Source: Calycina herbarum
Taxonomy: Eukaryota; Ascomycota; Leotiomycetes; Helotiales; Pezizellaceae
NCBI GenBank assembly: GCA_001414485.1
Contig: LLEY01000013.1
Location: 186,001 to 250,000, forward strand
Direction: 5' to 3'
DNA: 64,000 nt
Position numbers and translations under genes: made by a program. Numbering within the stretch: the stretch's first letter is position 1; the number at the start of each line of letters is the position of its first letter. Under the pieces are notes generated by a model that was given only the letters and a program-made list of their open reading frames with translations, did not search any database and was not told the origin of the DNA. Of this stretch, positions 45,556 through 56,561 are shown piece after piece.

Positions 45556-46136
45556 ATGGAGTGTTGTCCCTCCTCACGCGCCTCTACTCGAGATACATAA
45601 CTCCACATCTATCCACTCCTTCCCTGATATCCAACAAGCTCTCCTAAACAGGATAAATATATTTTCTCAATACCAAAAAGTGAGAAAGAGTGAAAGCTGA
45701 AAACCACTAGGAAACCCCCGAGCAGATTAATGCTAAGCTGACACTTCCCAATTCAAATACCCAAATTTTTGGTTCCTTACCGTTACTACTCAAATCGCAA
45801 TCGCCTAGCCGTAAACCACAGGTACGGCCCGTCTGACAGTCTGATATCCATCAATGTGATTATTGGTCTAGTCGGAAATTTTCCGACTTTCAATTCCTAG
45901 TTTTCATCACTCCTACCTGCAAGTTCTTGTCCGTACCTGTCAGCAACGGTATACTTTTCGAATACCAAGATATACATTTCAATATCTCCCACATATTTCC
46001 AGTTGACATCGGCGACGTACAAAACCTTGGCGACATGGAAAGTCTCATGATAGGTTTAAAAGGTAAGCGGGAAGGTAAGACATCATTCTCTACGCACCAA
46101 GTCTAGACCTTCCCGACCCAATACATCAAGGACCTG
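45556..46136. other. Intergenic, divergent promoter region
   Basis: Non-coding stretch between the tentative membrane protein and the DUF924/EF-hand gene. No gene seen. Confidence 0.4.
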
Positions 46137-46143
46137 TATAAAA
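46137..46143 (+). promoter_or_regulatory. TATA box of the DUF924/EF-hand gene
   Basis: TATAAAA is 87 bp upstream of the ATG at 46230, a usual spacing for a fungal core promoter. Confidence 0.45.
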
Positions 46144-46229
46144 TCCAGAGAAGAGCTCATGGAAATCATGCAATTCCAGTTTCAAATCACCTCATCCCTC
46201 TCTCACTTAAAATCAAATCTTTCAAGACC

Positions 46230-47534
46230 ATGCCCTCCCTAGCAATCCCCGAAAATGTAGCTCTACAGGAGGAATTGATATATTTCATGTTCCGTCGCAC
46301 CCCTTCAGGAAACCTAGATCTCGTGGCCTCTCTCACCTTGTGGTTCGGCAAAAGCAACGCCACAGACATCGAAATCGCTTCTCGGTTCGGAATTCACGTC
46401 GCAGCAGCCATTCAAGGGGATTTCACCGACTGGGAAGACACACCCCGGGGTTGTCTAGCCCTTATGATCCTAACCGATCAATTCCCAAGGAACATCTACC
46501 GCCACACAATCCACATGTACGATGGCGACAAACGCGCTCGAAGTCTAGTCGACAAACACGATTGGTTATCTACTCTCAAGCCTGAAGAATGTCTTTTCGT
46601 TCCTTGTTTGATTTTAACGCATCAAGAGGATATTGGGGATCAGAAGATGTGTTTGAAGTTTTATGAGAAGTTGGAATCTTTGCTTTCCAGCGAATTGTTG
46701 GTTTTCAGGACGATATTCGCAGAGCATTTAGAGGTTGTTACGAAGTGTGGATGTTTCCCTCACCGGGATCGATATTATGGACGGGAAACAAGCGATGTGG
46801 GGAAGGAATTGATGGCTAATCCTAAGCTGAGGTATGATCGACCGTTGATGGTGAAATCGGGACAGGTGAAGTTTGGGATTGAGCCGGTGAAGTTGTGGAA
46901 GATTACTCAGTTGGCGTTTGATTTGATGGAGAGGATTGATGCCTTGGCTAAGGGGGTGGTGAAGATGCCGAGTGTTGAGGTGGTGGATAGTTACTCGACG
47001 GCAGAGTTGATTGAGGCGAGGGAGATTTTTTCTATGTTTGATATTGATGGGAATGGGACTTTTGGGGATGATGAGTTTAAGGCTATCCTTTCGAGGACTG
47101 GGAGGCCTGATAATCCGGCGAGAGTTAAGAAGGCGATGGCTTGTGTGACGGGTGTTGAGGGAGCGAAGATATTGACTTTCGAGCAGTTTGCTTGTTTGTT
47201 GAGGGTTGAGGTGAAGACGGATTGGGAGTATCGTATGCTAAGACGTTTTGAGTTTTTCGACACAGATGGCTCGGGAGAAATTGATATGATTGAGTTGAAG
47301 GAATGTATCCAAGGATTGGATACCCTGGCTACTGAAGCAGAGGTTGAGGATATGATGCTTGCTTGTGATAAGGACGGAAAAGGAACATTGTCATATGAAG
47401 AGTTCAAAGCCATGGTGCCTGGCTTGGTTGAGCATCGACCAAAAGAAGCGATTTCTTCACCTACGATCTTCAAGAAAGAGGCCGAATGGCCATCGCCAAC
47501 ACAGCATCAACTTGTTCGCGCTCATTGGAGGTAA
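46230..47534 (+). CDS. DUF924 domain fused to EF-hands, 434 aa
   Basis: One intronless frame of 434 residues. Residues ~1-225 match the DUF924 pattern seen mainly in bacterial single-domain proteins: LWFGKSNATDIEIASRFG, FTDWEDTPRGCLALMIL, TDQFPRNIYRHT, then EHLEVVTKCGCFPHRDRYYGR. Residues ~255-405 carry calmodulin-like EF-hands with canonical calcium loops: DIDGNGTFGDDE near 271, DTDGSGEIDMIE near 344 and DKDGKGTLSYEE near 380. A degenerate hand lies between the first two (TGVEGAKILTFEQF). The DUF924 activity is not known; the fusion implies calcium control of it. There is no signal peptide, so it is cytosolic. The C-terminal tail after HRPKEA is disordered. The two parts are in one frame with no break, so the fusion is genuine in this sequence. 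Confidence 0.85.
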   Translation: MPSLAIPENVALQEELIYFMFRRTPSGNLDLVASLTLWFGKSNATDIEIASRFGIHVAAAIQGDFTDWEDTPRGCLALMILTDQFPRNIYRHTIHMYDGDKRARSLVDKHDWLSTLKPEECLFVPCLILTHQEDIGDQKMCLKFYEKLESLLSSELLVFRTIFAEHLEVVTKCGCFPHRDRYYGRETSDVGKELMANPKLRYDRPLMVKSGQVKFGIEPVKLWKITQLAFDLMERIDALAKGVVKMPSVEVVDSYSTAELIEAREIFSMFDIDGNGTFGDDEFKAILSRTGRPDNPARVKKAMACVTGVEGAKILTFEQFACLLRVEVKTDWEYRMLRRFEFFDTDGSGEIDMIELKECIQGLDTLATEAEVEDMMLACDKDGKGTLSYEEFKAMVPGLVEHRPKEAISSPTIFKKEAEWPSPTQHQLVRAHWR

Positions 47535-47937
47535 AAGTAGAAGACTCGAGGCAAATTATGGGCTGGCTCTTGGAAACGTCAATGGTCGGAAAGGACACGA
47601 TGTATGGCCACTTGGTCATACAAGTACAAGAGAGGATATAATGGGCTTCGTTGAATGGCAAAATAAAGAAACGGAAGAACATTTACAAAATAATACAAGC
47701 AATGAAATCGAAACTTTGCGAAAATGATGTACGTGTATAGGTACTTTTCGTGGTGCTCAAGAAGAAGAAAGATAAGGCTACCCGTTCGTGCCAATATGGC
47801 AGTTATACCCCCACCAATAAGACCCCCCACCTTCGCGCCCTTCCGCATATCAACCCGACTGTTGGTCCACCACGAGAGATAGAGTCACACATCTCGATCA
47901 AAATGTCGAACTTCAACTTCAACTCACAAACCTCACG
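47535..47937. other. Intergenic
   Basis: Contains the 3' end of the DUF924/EF-hand gene and the promoter of the reductase-like gene. No gene seen. Confidence 0.4.
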
Positions 47938-48917
47938 ATGCCTCGTGTCCTGCTCTTCGGCGCCGGTGGCGTTGGAAGTATCTACGCATACGTTCTCCTT
48001 CAAGGCGGCGCCAGCGTCACAGCCGTCTGTCGGTCCAACTACGAAGCCGTGAAGAAGGATGGATTTACAATCAACTCCGCAATTTGGGACAAGGAATTCA
48101 GATTAGGCCGGGCGTCGTTCGTAATATCGAGGAGGCAAAGGACACGGAATGGGACTATATCATTCTCTGCAGCAAGGCGATGCCAGGCGCAACTCCATCA
48201 ACACCAGACATCATCAAACCGGCAGTTGGACCACGAACAGCGATTGTGCTCTGTCAAAATGGCATTGCCATTGAAGACGAATATGTCAAGGCGTTTCCCA
48301 ATAATCCCATAATCTCTAGTGTCATTTATCTCCCCGTCACGCAAATCTCGCCTGGTCTCATCAAGCATGGAAATCTCGAGATCCTAGAGGTTGGAACGTT
48401 TCCTTCAGACGCCCCAGCCTCGCACAAACAATCGGTAACTGCATTGGCAGATGTTTTCACCGCTGGAAAGGGCACGATTAAGATATTTGAGGACATACAG
48501 AGCAGACGTTGGAATAAGTTGATCGTCAACGGATCTTGGAACCCTCTTTGCGCCTTGTCTCGCTCAATGGATATCGAGCTTCTCGCATCCACGGAAAATG
48601 CGACTGAGATGGTCTTCAAAGTCATGCTTGAGATTGTCAGCATTGCGCAAGCACATGGTTACTCCGAGATTCAGGAGAGCAATGCCCAATTCCTCATGGA
48701 TCGAGTTAAGGGTCGAATTCCGCACAATGGCATCTACCCAAGTATGGTGGCAGATGCCGAGGAGATGCGACCAATGGAAGTTGAGGCTATTGTTGGAGGA
48801 GCTTTGAAGGCTGCACGGGAGAAGAAAGTGCCAACTCCATACTTGGACTTGGTTTATATGCTCATCAAGGCACTTGATGATAGTTATCGACGCAAGAAGG
48901 CTCAGACACAAGGTTGA
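47938..48917 (+). CDS. Ketopantoate reductase-like (ApbA/PanE) protein with frame discontinuity
   Basis: The N-terminal Rossmann motif LLFGAGGVGSIYAYVLL (residues ~4-20) and the later segments LCSKAMPG, VLCQNGIAIED and the C-terminal helix with RRWNKLIVNGSWNPLCAL are those of the 2-dehydropantoate 2-reductase family, which uses NADPH to reduce ketopantoate or related 2-keto acids. The N-terminal 50 codons and the remainder (from about 48084) are in different frames. Adding one base to the GGG at 48086-48088 would join them smoothly inside a conserved Trp-Gly segment. Alternatively an in-phase 53-bp intron, 48049-48101 (GTGAAG...TTCAG), would join them but remove conserved residues. So it is either a functional gene with that intron, a one-base-deleted allele, or a sequence error. 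Full length would be about 326 aa. Many fungi have several such paralogues of unclear substrate. Confidence 0.65.
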
Positions 48918-49511
48918 ACTGTTGCCAATTATCTTGATGGCCTCGGGGATTATTCATGGGTAGATGATCCGATACACACGAGTGTAAATCCAAATAGATC
49001 TCGGAGCTACAAGGTTTGCCCAGCTTGGTGTTTTGTTCTTTGAACTCCTCTCTAGACCAAAGCACACTGCCAATACCTCCAATCGCATAATATCAATTCC
49101 ACAATCATATTTGTACTATTCTATGTCTTCGTTAAAATTTCATTGGTTCTTTCGAAGTTGTTGGCAATTTTTGCTTCCTGCTTACAGTTCTTTGTTGCAA
49201 CAGTACTCCAACATCTACCAACATTCCATGACTCAAAGTAGTCAACCATTCTGCTATACCCATTGTTTCATCCCTGTGGAAGGAATTTTCTTGCCAACTA
49301 GGGCTCGTCATTTTTGCTTTGCGGGCCTCCAACTCCGTGGCCTTCACATGAGCCCCTATTTCCTCATACCCAACAAATCAAGAGAAAAGTCCCCATCAAA
49401 GAGCCAACATGTCTTCCATAGCCCCTTCCCCCACCCCATTTTTATCTGTACAGAATATTTCTCCTTATCTACTCCCTACTACAATAGATTCTTTCTACAT
49501 TCGTTTTCACA
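48918..49511. other. Intergenic
   Basis: Non-coding region between the reductase-like gene and the chitinase. A 166-codon frame at 49033-49533 has no features and overlaps the chitinase start. Confidence 0.4.
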
Positions 49512-52361
49512 ATGTTGCGTTTTAGATGTATAATTGTATTCACAATCCTACTGCGAATAGTATCAGCTGTCTTTGATAAAGGCTCATCAAAAGACGTTGC
49601 TATATACTGGTAAGTTAATTTCTCAATTTCCCAAAACATTTCTTTCCTGCTCCAATCGTTTTAAGAGGCGAGAAACACTCTTCTTGTACTTTCGAGATCT
49701 TTTTGGCCTCGTTTCCACGAAGACACATGCTAACACCGACTTCTTGGAAATAGGAGTACGAAATTGTTTTTACCGCCCTTTTATTCCGTAGGCAGGGCAC
49801 TGATAATGCCACAGGGCAGAATTCAAAAGGCAACAATAATAAGGATATTGCTGCACAAAAGAGTTTGATAGAATATTGCAAATGTAAGCCCCCTAAGGAA
49901 CTCGATTTAAAGTAGAAAGATACTAATACTAGCAGCGCCCTTATTCACCGTATGTTGAAAGTTAAAAAGTTGAAACCTCATTCCTTGCTCTTGAACTCCT
50001 CCCATGATGAACATACCCATCTGGGAATATTAACTCTCAACTTTACAGGTAGTCATCCTGGCCTTCCTAGTTAACCTGGACCTTGACAATATAGCCACCA
50101 ACTTAAATCTCGGCCCCTCAACCCAAAATCTCGAGTAAATCAAAGACTTCCAAGCTCTCTTCCGCAACCGCGAATTAACAATCTCCCAGAAACGACATCA
50201 AAACCTGCCAAACCGCCCACCAGAAAACCCTCATCCTCTCCTTCGGCGGCGAAACATTCACTCAATCCTTCGCCTCCTCCCAAGATGCAATTGAAACAGC
50301 ACAGAAGATATGGTACACATTCGGACCCCCCGACCCTGCCCACCCCGTACCTCGCCCCTTTGGCAACGCATCACTCGACGGATTCGATTTCGATTTCGAA
50401 GCCAATGGCGAAGCACAACAACCTATGCCCTTCTTGGTTGATTTCGCGAGAGAACTTAGGAGTTTGATGGATAGCAAGAAGGGGAAGAAATTCTACCTCA
50501 CGGCAGCACCACAATGTATTTTCCCTGATAAATTGAATCAGGAGATGTTGGATGCTATCACTTTCGACGCGGTGTTTGTACAGTTTTACAATAACCCCCG
50601 ATGCGGTCAAGAAAACTTCCTTGACCCTGCGACGAAAGAGAAATTCAATATTGGGGTGTGGGATAAATGGGTGATAGAAACAAGTTCTAACAAGGATGTA
50701 AAGGTTTTCCTTGGGATCCCGGGGGGCGTTAGTGCGGTGAAGACGGGGGGTGGATATGTGGAGGGAAATAAGTTGGGACCGGTTATTGAGTATTGTAAGG
50801 GGTTTGGGAGTTTTGGGGGAGTTATGATTTGGGATGCTAGTCAGGCTTTTGGGAATGAGGGGTTTTTAGAGTGTGTTAATGGGGCTCTGGGTGGTGGTGC
50901 TGGAAGGGGGAATTCGACCACAGCTAATTCGAATGTGAGTTTGAATTTGAGTTTGAGTTCTGCGTCGGGGATAACATCTTCGACTGCTTCTTTGGATGAA
51001 GTTACTAGTCTGAGTACGGCGAAGGTGATTCCCTTGCCTGGCTCTAGTATGGGATTGAGTTCTAGCGCGTCGGGGATGACACCTTTGAGTTCTTCTTTGG
51101 GTAGCTCTAGCACTGTTCGAGATACGTCGACGAACACGAATACTCGGACTATTAATCCTCCACCTGGTTCTCCTACGGGTTTGAATTCTCTGGACATATC
51201 TTCGTCTTCGAGTAGTTCGGCGGCGAGTGGAGGTTTCCCTAGAGCTGCTTTGGTTGCAACTTCCTCGAGTTTGGATTCTTCGGGGGAAGGATCTTCGAGT
51301 TCTAGTAGTATGGATAGCTCAAGCTTTTCCCCTTCGGTTCTGAATAAAGCGGCGTTCACATCTTTGGACGACTCTCCTCTCACCAATACGGGTTCTTCGA
51401 ATGTGGCGCCTTCCTCTGCTTCTAGGTCTCTTACTGTTACGCCCTTCCTTCTGCCAACTTCGGGTGTATCTGCGCTGGACAATACATCGCCAGCCACAGG
51501 AGGAACAGTCGGTCCAGAGACCCTCTCACTCAGTGCTGATGAGGGTAGTGCAGGCCCAACAAGTACGATTTTCACCACAACAACAAGCACAAGTTCCTCG
51601 ACTTCGAAAGCAAAGACTCCTTCATCTAGCGCTGATCAGGGTGGTTTACCGGATTTATCAAGGTCGATAAGTTCTCCACCCGGGGAGAAGACGAAGACGA
51701 GTTTTACTCAAACGACTACTGCGACTATATTTTTGAGTAGACAGACGGTTACGGTTACGATTACTACTCCTACATGTATGTTTTCTTTTCTTGTTTTGGT
51801 AAGGGATTGGTAACGATGATACTGATATTTTGTCTAGCGAGTTTGGGGATTTTTGTTACGAGTGTAAGGTCTTCTTTAAGTTCGTTAGGTTCGAGTAGGA
51901 AGTCTTCTATGCTTTCGCGTTCGAGTTCGATGGCCTCAAGTCTATCACCATTACCAATCCCTGCGCCCTCGGAAGAAGAACCTTCCTCTCAAACCCCAGA
52001 ACCTACCAAAACACCCTTCTCGATACCAACACCAATTCCAACGCCATCGGAAAGTCAAGACCCAGAACTAGAAACAGAACCATCCCCAACTTCCCCATCA
52101 ACACCATCTGAGAGTCAAGAACCAGAAACTTCAGAAACTCCAGAGGAATCAACATGTCCCCTTCTCGAAGCCAGTACGGTCACTATGAGCGCTACCTTGG
52201 TTATTGCTCAACCTACTACGTTTACCGAGATGAGGACTGTTTTGAAGGCCGTAGAAAAGACGGTGGATAGGACGGAGACTGAGACGGAAACGATGACGGA
52301 GACTGTTCCTGCTACGGGGTTGAAGTGGGTTCAGGTTCCTGAGAGTACTAAGGGTGTTTGA
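49512..52361 (+). CDS. GH18 class III-type chitinase with Ser/Thr-rich tail, 800 aa
   Basis: Six exons, 49512-49609, 49792-49883, 49933-49949, 50049-50134, 50190-51775 and 51838-52361, join in consistent phases to 800 residues. A signal peptide (IIVFTILLRIVSAVF) leads into KDVAIYWGQGTDNATG, the usual opening of fungal and plant class III chitinases. The catalytic motif is LDGFDFDFE with the proton-donor Glu. The core also shows TLILSFGGETF and GVMIWDASQAF. After about residue 330 the protein is a very long Ser/Thr/Gly/Pro-rich tail, as in cell-wall-anchored, heavily O-glycosylated chitinases. A 55-bp intron (50135-50189) with a GTAAAT donor removes what would look like a stop and a frameshift. 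No clear GPI signal is visible at the C-terminus. Expected role: chitin hydrolysis at the cell surface. Confidence 0.85.
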
Positions 52362-53879
52362 GTGTGAGGTGTTTTATAAACAGGCTTGTAGAGTGGAATT
52401 TATGTCTTTTAATGATGGATTGGGTGCTTTGAACTTTCTGGTGGGTGGAATGTTGCTTTTAAAATTCCAGACCTCAAAAGACTGCCAAGTCGTTTGGCGT
52501 TTATACAGGGTAGAGGTTGTGTGAAAGACTGGTTGATTTCTATATTTACAAGAATTCATATCTCTTCTTTTGGCTTCATCCCTCATCCCTCATCGTTCAT
52601 ATCGATGTTGTCCCACTACTAGCACTCACCCACCCTTTGCGGCGATGACCGCGGTACTTGAAGGTCAAAAATTCAGCTCTGGCAGACTTAGGCACCGATA
52701 TTATCGATGAGATATCAGAGGGTATAATAATCGTATTATATTAAGTAAGCTAATATTATATTAGATTTCTAATAATAACTAATAATATATTAATAATCGT
52801 TGCTAAGCTATACTAAGGCCTAGAAAAATATAAATCTAAGCTTATTAACTAATAGAATTACTCTATTTACTAGTATCTAAGCTATCATAATATTTATTCT
52901 TATAACTTTAAATAATACTAGTTTAATCTTAAAATCACTATATTAGTAATATTATTTAATACTATAAATAACCGTTTGCCCATTCCCCTTCTTGACTAGT
53001 GTTACATATGCTCTCAATCTCCACTCACTTTACCCACGGACCACTATACCTGAACAGAGAAACATGTAAGTTAATAAAAAGGCTTTCATTCTCTTTTAAA
53101 CTTTCATTTTTACTTCTTATTAACCAAGGTTTTGTAATCAAAAAGAAAAACTCGTTAGCAAAAGAATTAGAGTAGGTACTCTTCGTTGATGCTTTTATAG
53201 ACAAATTAAGAGCGAATACAGAGGTTTAAAAGTAACCTAGGCATAGTCAGCCTTATAAAATCTTCCATTCAAGAACTATAGCAAGCCCTCTTGTTTTCAA
53301 TAGATTATTTAAGAGAAGCTTTAATTGCGAGAATCTTTATTAGAGCTCCGCATTGCTCTTATTAATACAAGCCACTACATCAATTTTCTCTCCAAACACC
53401 ACTTAAATCGCACCCCTCGAGCGATTTACAAGCTAAGAACACTGATTTCACTTCTACTACAATTTTTTCCAGACTTAATTCACTTGACAACCTCCTGGCA
53501 GCCCGATTTCTGCTTTTCATTGTGTCCAACTTTAGCTTCTTGCTTTCGCAACAACAACACCTCTTATCTCAAAACTCTCTAGCGATTTAGAAACTGTTAT
53601 AGTCGTCACTGTTTTAGAGATTGTTAAGTACTAATTCTTTCATTCTTCCAATCACTTGGCCATCAAAACCCCCCGCACGGGTTTTCCCCAAATGGCTGCG
53701 ATTGAAGGTGTCCCTAATTTTCAGGGTAAAGTCAGACTTCGAAGACCTCTCCCAAATTACAAGGGCTGAAATTCTTAAGGAAGATTCTACTTACGCACCC
53801 ATATAGTACTTATCGAAGGTACTTCGGTGGTGAGTTAGTTATCTTCCCTAAGGTGGTTTTTACTTAATTATCTACAATA
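52362..53879. repeat. AT-rich gene-poor island
   Basis: The stretch 52720-52985 is built almost only of A and T with repeated TAATA/TTATT/CTAAT pieces. The remainder up to 53880 is AT-rich without a supported gene. It looks like RIP-mutated or otherwise decayed repeat DNA; no terminal repeats were found. Confidence 0.5.
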
Positions 53880-54597
53880 TAACACTGCTAAATTGAAGCT
53901 CGTTCTCGATAGCATTCGAATAGCACTAATCAAAGCTATAAAGCAGGCGGATGATTACTTCGACGAAATTATTTTACACACCTATATCAAGAAACTCCTT
54001 ACAGACCACGAAGAAGCAAAGAACAACAAATATAGCGGTATTTACGAGGAAGACATCGATAAGTCAAACTAGAAATCCTTTTGGCTAACATGCCTTGGAA
54101 TCTTCTTTACAAAGCCTTCCATGAGATATTTTCAACCACCGATCCGCATTTGTTTGATCAACTTCATCTAGATACGACGCGCTTGCTTTTCAAATATCTT
54201 TAGAACAAAGAAGTGGTTATTTGAAATCCCTTTCATCGACTTCCCCCTCACCAACTAACGTTACATGAGAGAAGATTATTGCTGGTTTATATGCTCTCGC
54301 TTGCAGCATCTGAGTAGTGAGAACTTTGGATGATCATTGGTTCTTGTCATTCCAGCATTTGTAATGAACTTCGGGTTCTTATATAAACGCTTATTACATA
54401 GCGCGAGGAGCGAGGCTGTTTAGGAGGAACAAGAAATTCAATTCGAGGACGACTTTAACTACTTTCGCAACAGAATAGAATGGTTGAGGGAGGAGTTTGT
54501 TAGACAGGCTAGAGAGATTGTAGAACAAGTTAAAGAGGTGATTCCCAATGAAGACAATGCTGCTACTGTTTCAAACTCTACTCGTACAGCTGGATAG
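53880..54597 (+). pseudogene. Decayed coding remnant
   Basis: Several adjacent short frames look coding-like in composition but lie in different frames. One near 53895-54075 encodes an Asp/Glu/Lys-rich segment (for example KQADDYFDEIILHTYIKKLL). One starts at 54090 (MPWNLLYKAFHEIF). One runs from ATG 54364 to TAG 54595 with an internal TAG at 54421-54423, and ends in a charged stretch (RNRIEWLREEFVRQAREIV). The stops and frame changes suggest one broken gene of unknown family. No functional product is expected. Confidence 0.4.
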
Positions 54598-54797
54598 TCT
54601 CGATAAAGAGACTTTCATTTCCCCTTATACATAAACAAGCCGCTTAGTCGGAAATTATGGGAGATATCTTATATTAGAGAGCCACAATGAAATCGTGAGC
54701 CACTTGTACTATGAGTCGCGCTAGGCAGTCGCAAATGAAGATTTTATTGCAGTCTGCTTTACAATCTTCTTTCTCTCTCTCTAGTCAATCCTAGAAA

Positions 54798-54885
54798 CAA
54801 ACCCCATAACCCACACCCACACCCACACCTCTCCCCCTTCCCATTCCTCTTCCCATTCCCCTCGCCCTCCCCTCGCAAATGTTCA
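54798..54885. repeat. Pyrimidine-rich low-complexity tract
   Basis: CACACCCACACCCACACC followed by repeated CCCCTTCCCATTCC-type units. A simple-sequence tract in the 3' region of the minus-strand gene at 54910-56032. Confidence 0.5.
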
Positions 54886-54909
54886 CCCAAATGCTGAGAT
54901 GTAGACTGT

Positions 54910-56032
54910 CTACTTTTTTTGATACGCCTCGACCTGCTCTCGAGAAAGTTCAATGGTGTCCCAGCTCTCGATATCTCGCTTCTGTTCAAAGTTGGTTGAC
55001 GTATCGTTCGAAACTAGGGTACCCAGCTTGAAAACCTTCCCATCCACATCATCAAACACAGAGAGTTTCTCTGCGCGAAGATTTCCATTTCTTCTAGCTC
55101 TCTCAAGATCCCCATACTTATGACCGGAACCCATCTCAATAGGCGTAATACTCTTGGACCGCATAGCAAAGAGATCGCCGGTTGGTATCTTTACTACAAC
55201 AACCCAGTATGTAGATCTATCTTTGATTTGGATCCGACTAAGAGGGAGTGTGAGAAATCGCTCCTCCTTAGAATTGTTGTAGTGTAGCCGAGTGAACATG
55301 AGAGAACTATGATAGTAGTTTTCCTCAGCGTACTGATTGAGTGAGCTGCTTCTGAGAAGCTGGAATCCAAGAGAGTATTCGTTGGAGTTTAACGATAGTA
55401 GCGAGAAATTTTTGACGCCCTTGAATTCATGAAAGGAGTAGATGAGCTCTTCAAGGCTGTCAAGTTCTTTGACCAGAATTTTGAGAGACGATTCAGAGAC
55501 TTCGCCAAAATCTGAGTTAATCTTTGAATTGCCTTCCAACGTAGTATCGTACTTGGCGCTGAGAGTAGCTATGACTTTGTCTTCACAGATGTTGATGATT
55601 GCTTTAAAGATATTTTCAGATGTGGGGACAGTTATTTTCAGACCATTTGCTGTTCTCTTCTAGCAATTCACTGGCCGAAACCAAATCACCCTGGCCTGAA
55701 AGAATTGTGTGGCAATCATCGTATCTCCATGTAGGAGATAAGAAACAACCTAGACGATAGTTAGCTAATTGAAGAACAGAGTACATAAGTCGATTGTGTC
55801 TATCGACTATGGCTACCATACCTTCCAAGACGTTGTTTTCCTTATTAGGTCCCTTCTGCATAACTGCTGGTAGTTGAGTGGAAGTTGAAAGTGTTTCTTG
55901 GGTTGTGGTTGAATGTGGGGTGTAAGTGGTGTATGAGAGAGAGGTGGAAATTGGGGTGTGAGTGGCAGTGGACAGTGTCGGTTGAGAGCTGCCAGCCATT
56001 TTGTTGACAAATTGAAGAAGTTGATTTAACAA
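54910..56032 (-). CDS. Hypothetical protein, probably two exons, about 360 aa
   Basis: Two open stretches in different frames, 56032-55690 and 55649-54910, can be joined in phase over a 40-bp intron with GTGATT donor and ACAG acceptor, giving 360 residues. Otherwise a one-base frameshift separates them. The N-terminal part is Ser/Thr-rich (STATHTPISTSLSYTTY). The rest is a soluble-looking domain with alternating strands and helices, for example NICEDKVIATLSAKYD, LKILVKELDSLEELIY and STYWVVVVKIPTGDLFAMR. I do not recognise the family. ATG 55999 is an alternative start. The 40-bp intron is at the lower limit for fungi, so the model is uncertain. It sits in the AT-rich, decayed zone and may be lineage specific. 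Confidence 0.45.
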
Positions 56033-56561
56033 GTTGTTGGTGACCTACAAAGCTTTTTCCTCGAAAAGTAGGATAAGGGTGTGGACTAAATAAGGGAAGA
56101 AACAAGTGTATTGTGTTGTCAGAAGCTTGTTGCTTTACAGTAGTGTGTGAGCAGATGTTGGAAGATGTTTTTATAATCATTTTCACAAAGCAAGCCTGTG
56201 GTGAAGAGTTTGAAAAAAAGAGTCATTCGGTTGACAACATTAATGACGTAAATCATTCACTTGATAATACCACATAATGTAAATCATTCAGCCAAACTAC
56301 AGTACTAGAGTAACTATACACTTGCTTGTTTTATTCATATTACTACAATTAACAAACAATAACATATGAGCTTGCTAGCTAGTATTACAACAGGTCACGA
56401 TAACTTTTTCAATAGTTTGATCTAGGTTAGTAAGTAAAAGAACCAAACAAGAGAGTGCTCAAATGGCCTTTATATAGCTGAGCCCAACTAAGGTAGGTAC
56501 TTCATCGCAACTTTCTGTTCTCAGTGCTACTCATCTCATAGAGCTCTATTCTCGGCTTACT
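56033..56561. other. Intergenic, divergent promoter region
   Basis: AT-rich stretch between two divergently oriented hypothetical genes. No gene. TTATATAG near 56471-56478 could be a TATA element for the rightward gene. Confidence 0.35.

Noticed and set aside
50136..50190. Chitinase first judged a pseudogene because of a TAA and a frameshift
   Set aside because: A 55-bp intron with GTAAAT donor, TTAAC branch point and CAG acceptor explains both lesions in phase.
50841..51590. 249-codon minus-strand frame in the chitinase tail
   Set aside because: Antisense of a Ser/Thr-rich low-complexity region, which readily leaves long open frames.
54798..54885. CACCCA-rich tract considered as a telomere-like repeat
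   Set aside because: It is short, irregular and not the TTAGGG/CCCTAA unit of ascomycete telomeres; ordinary low-complexity sequence.
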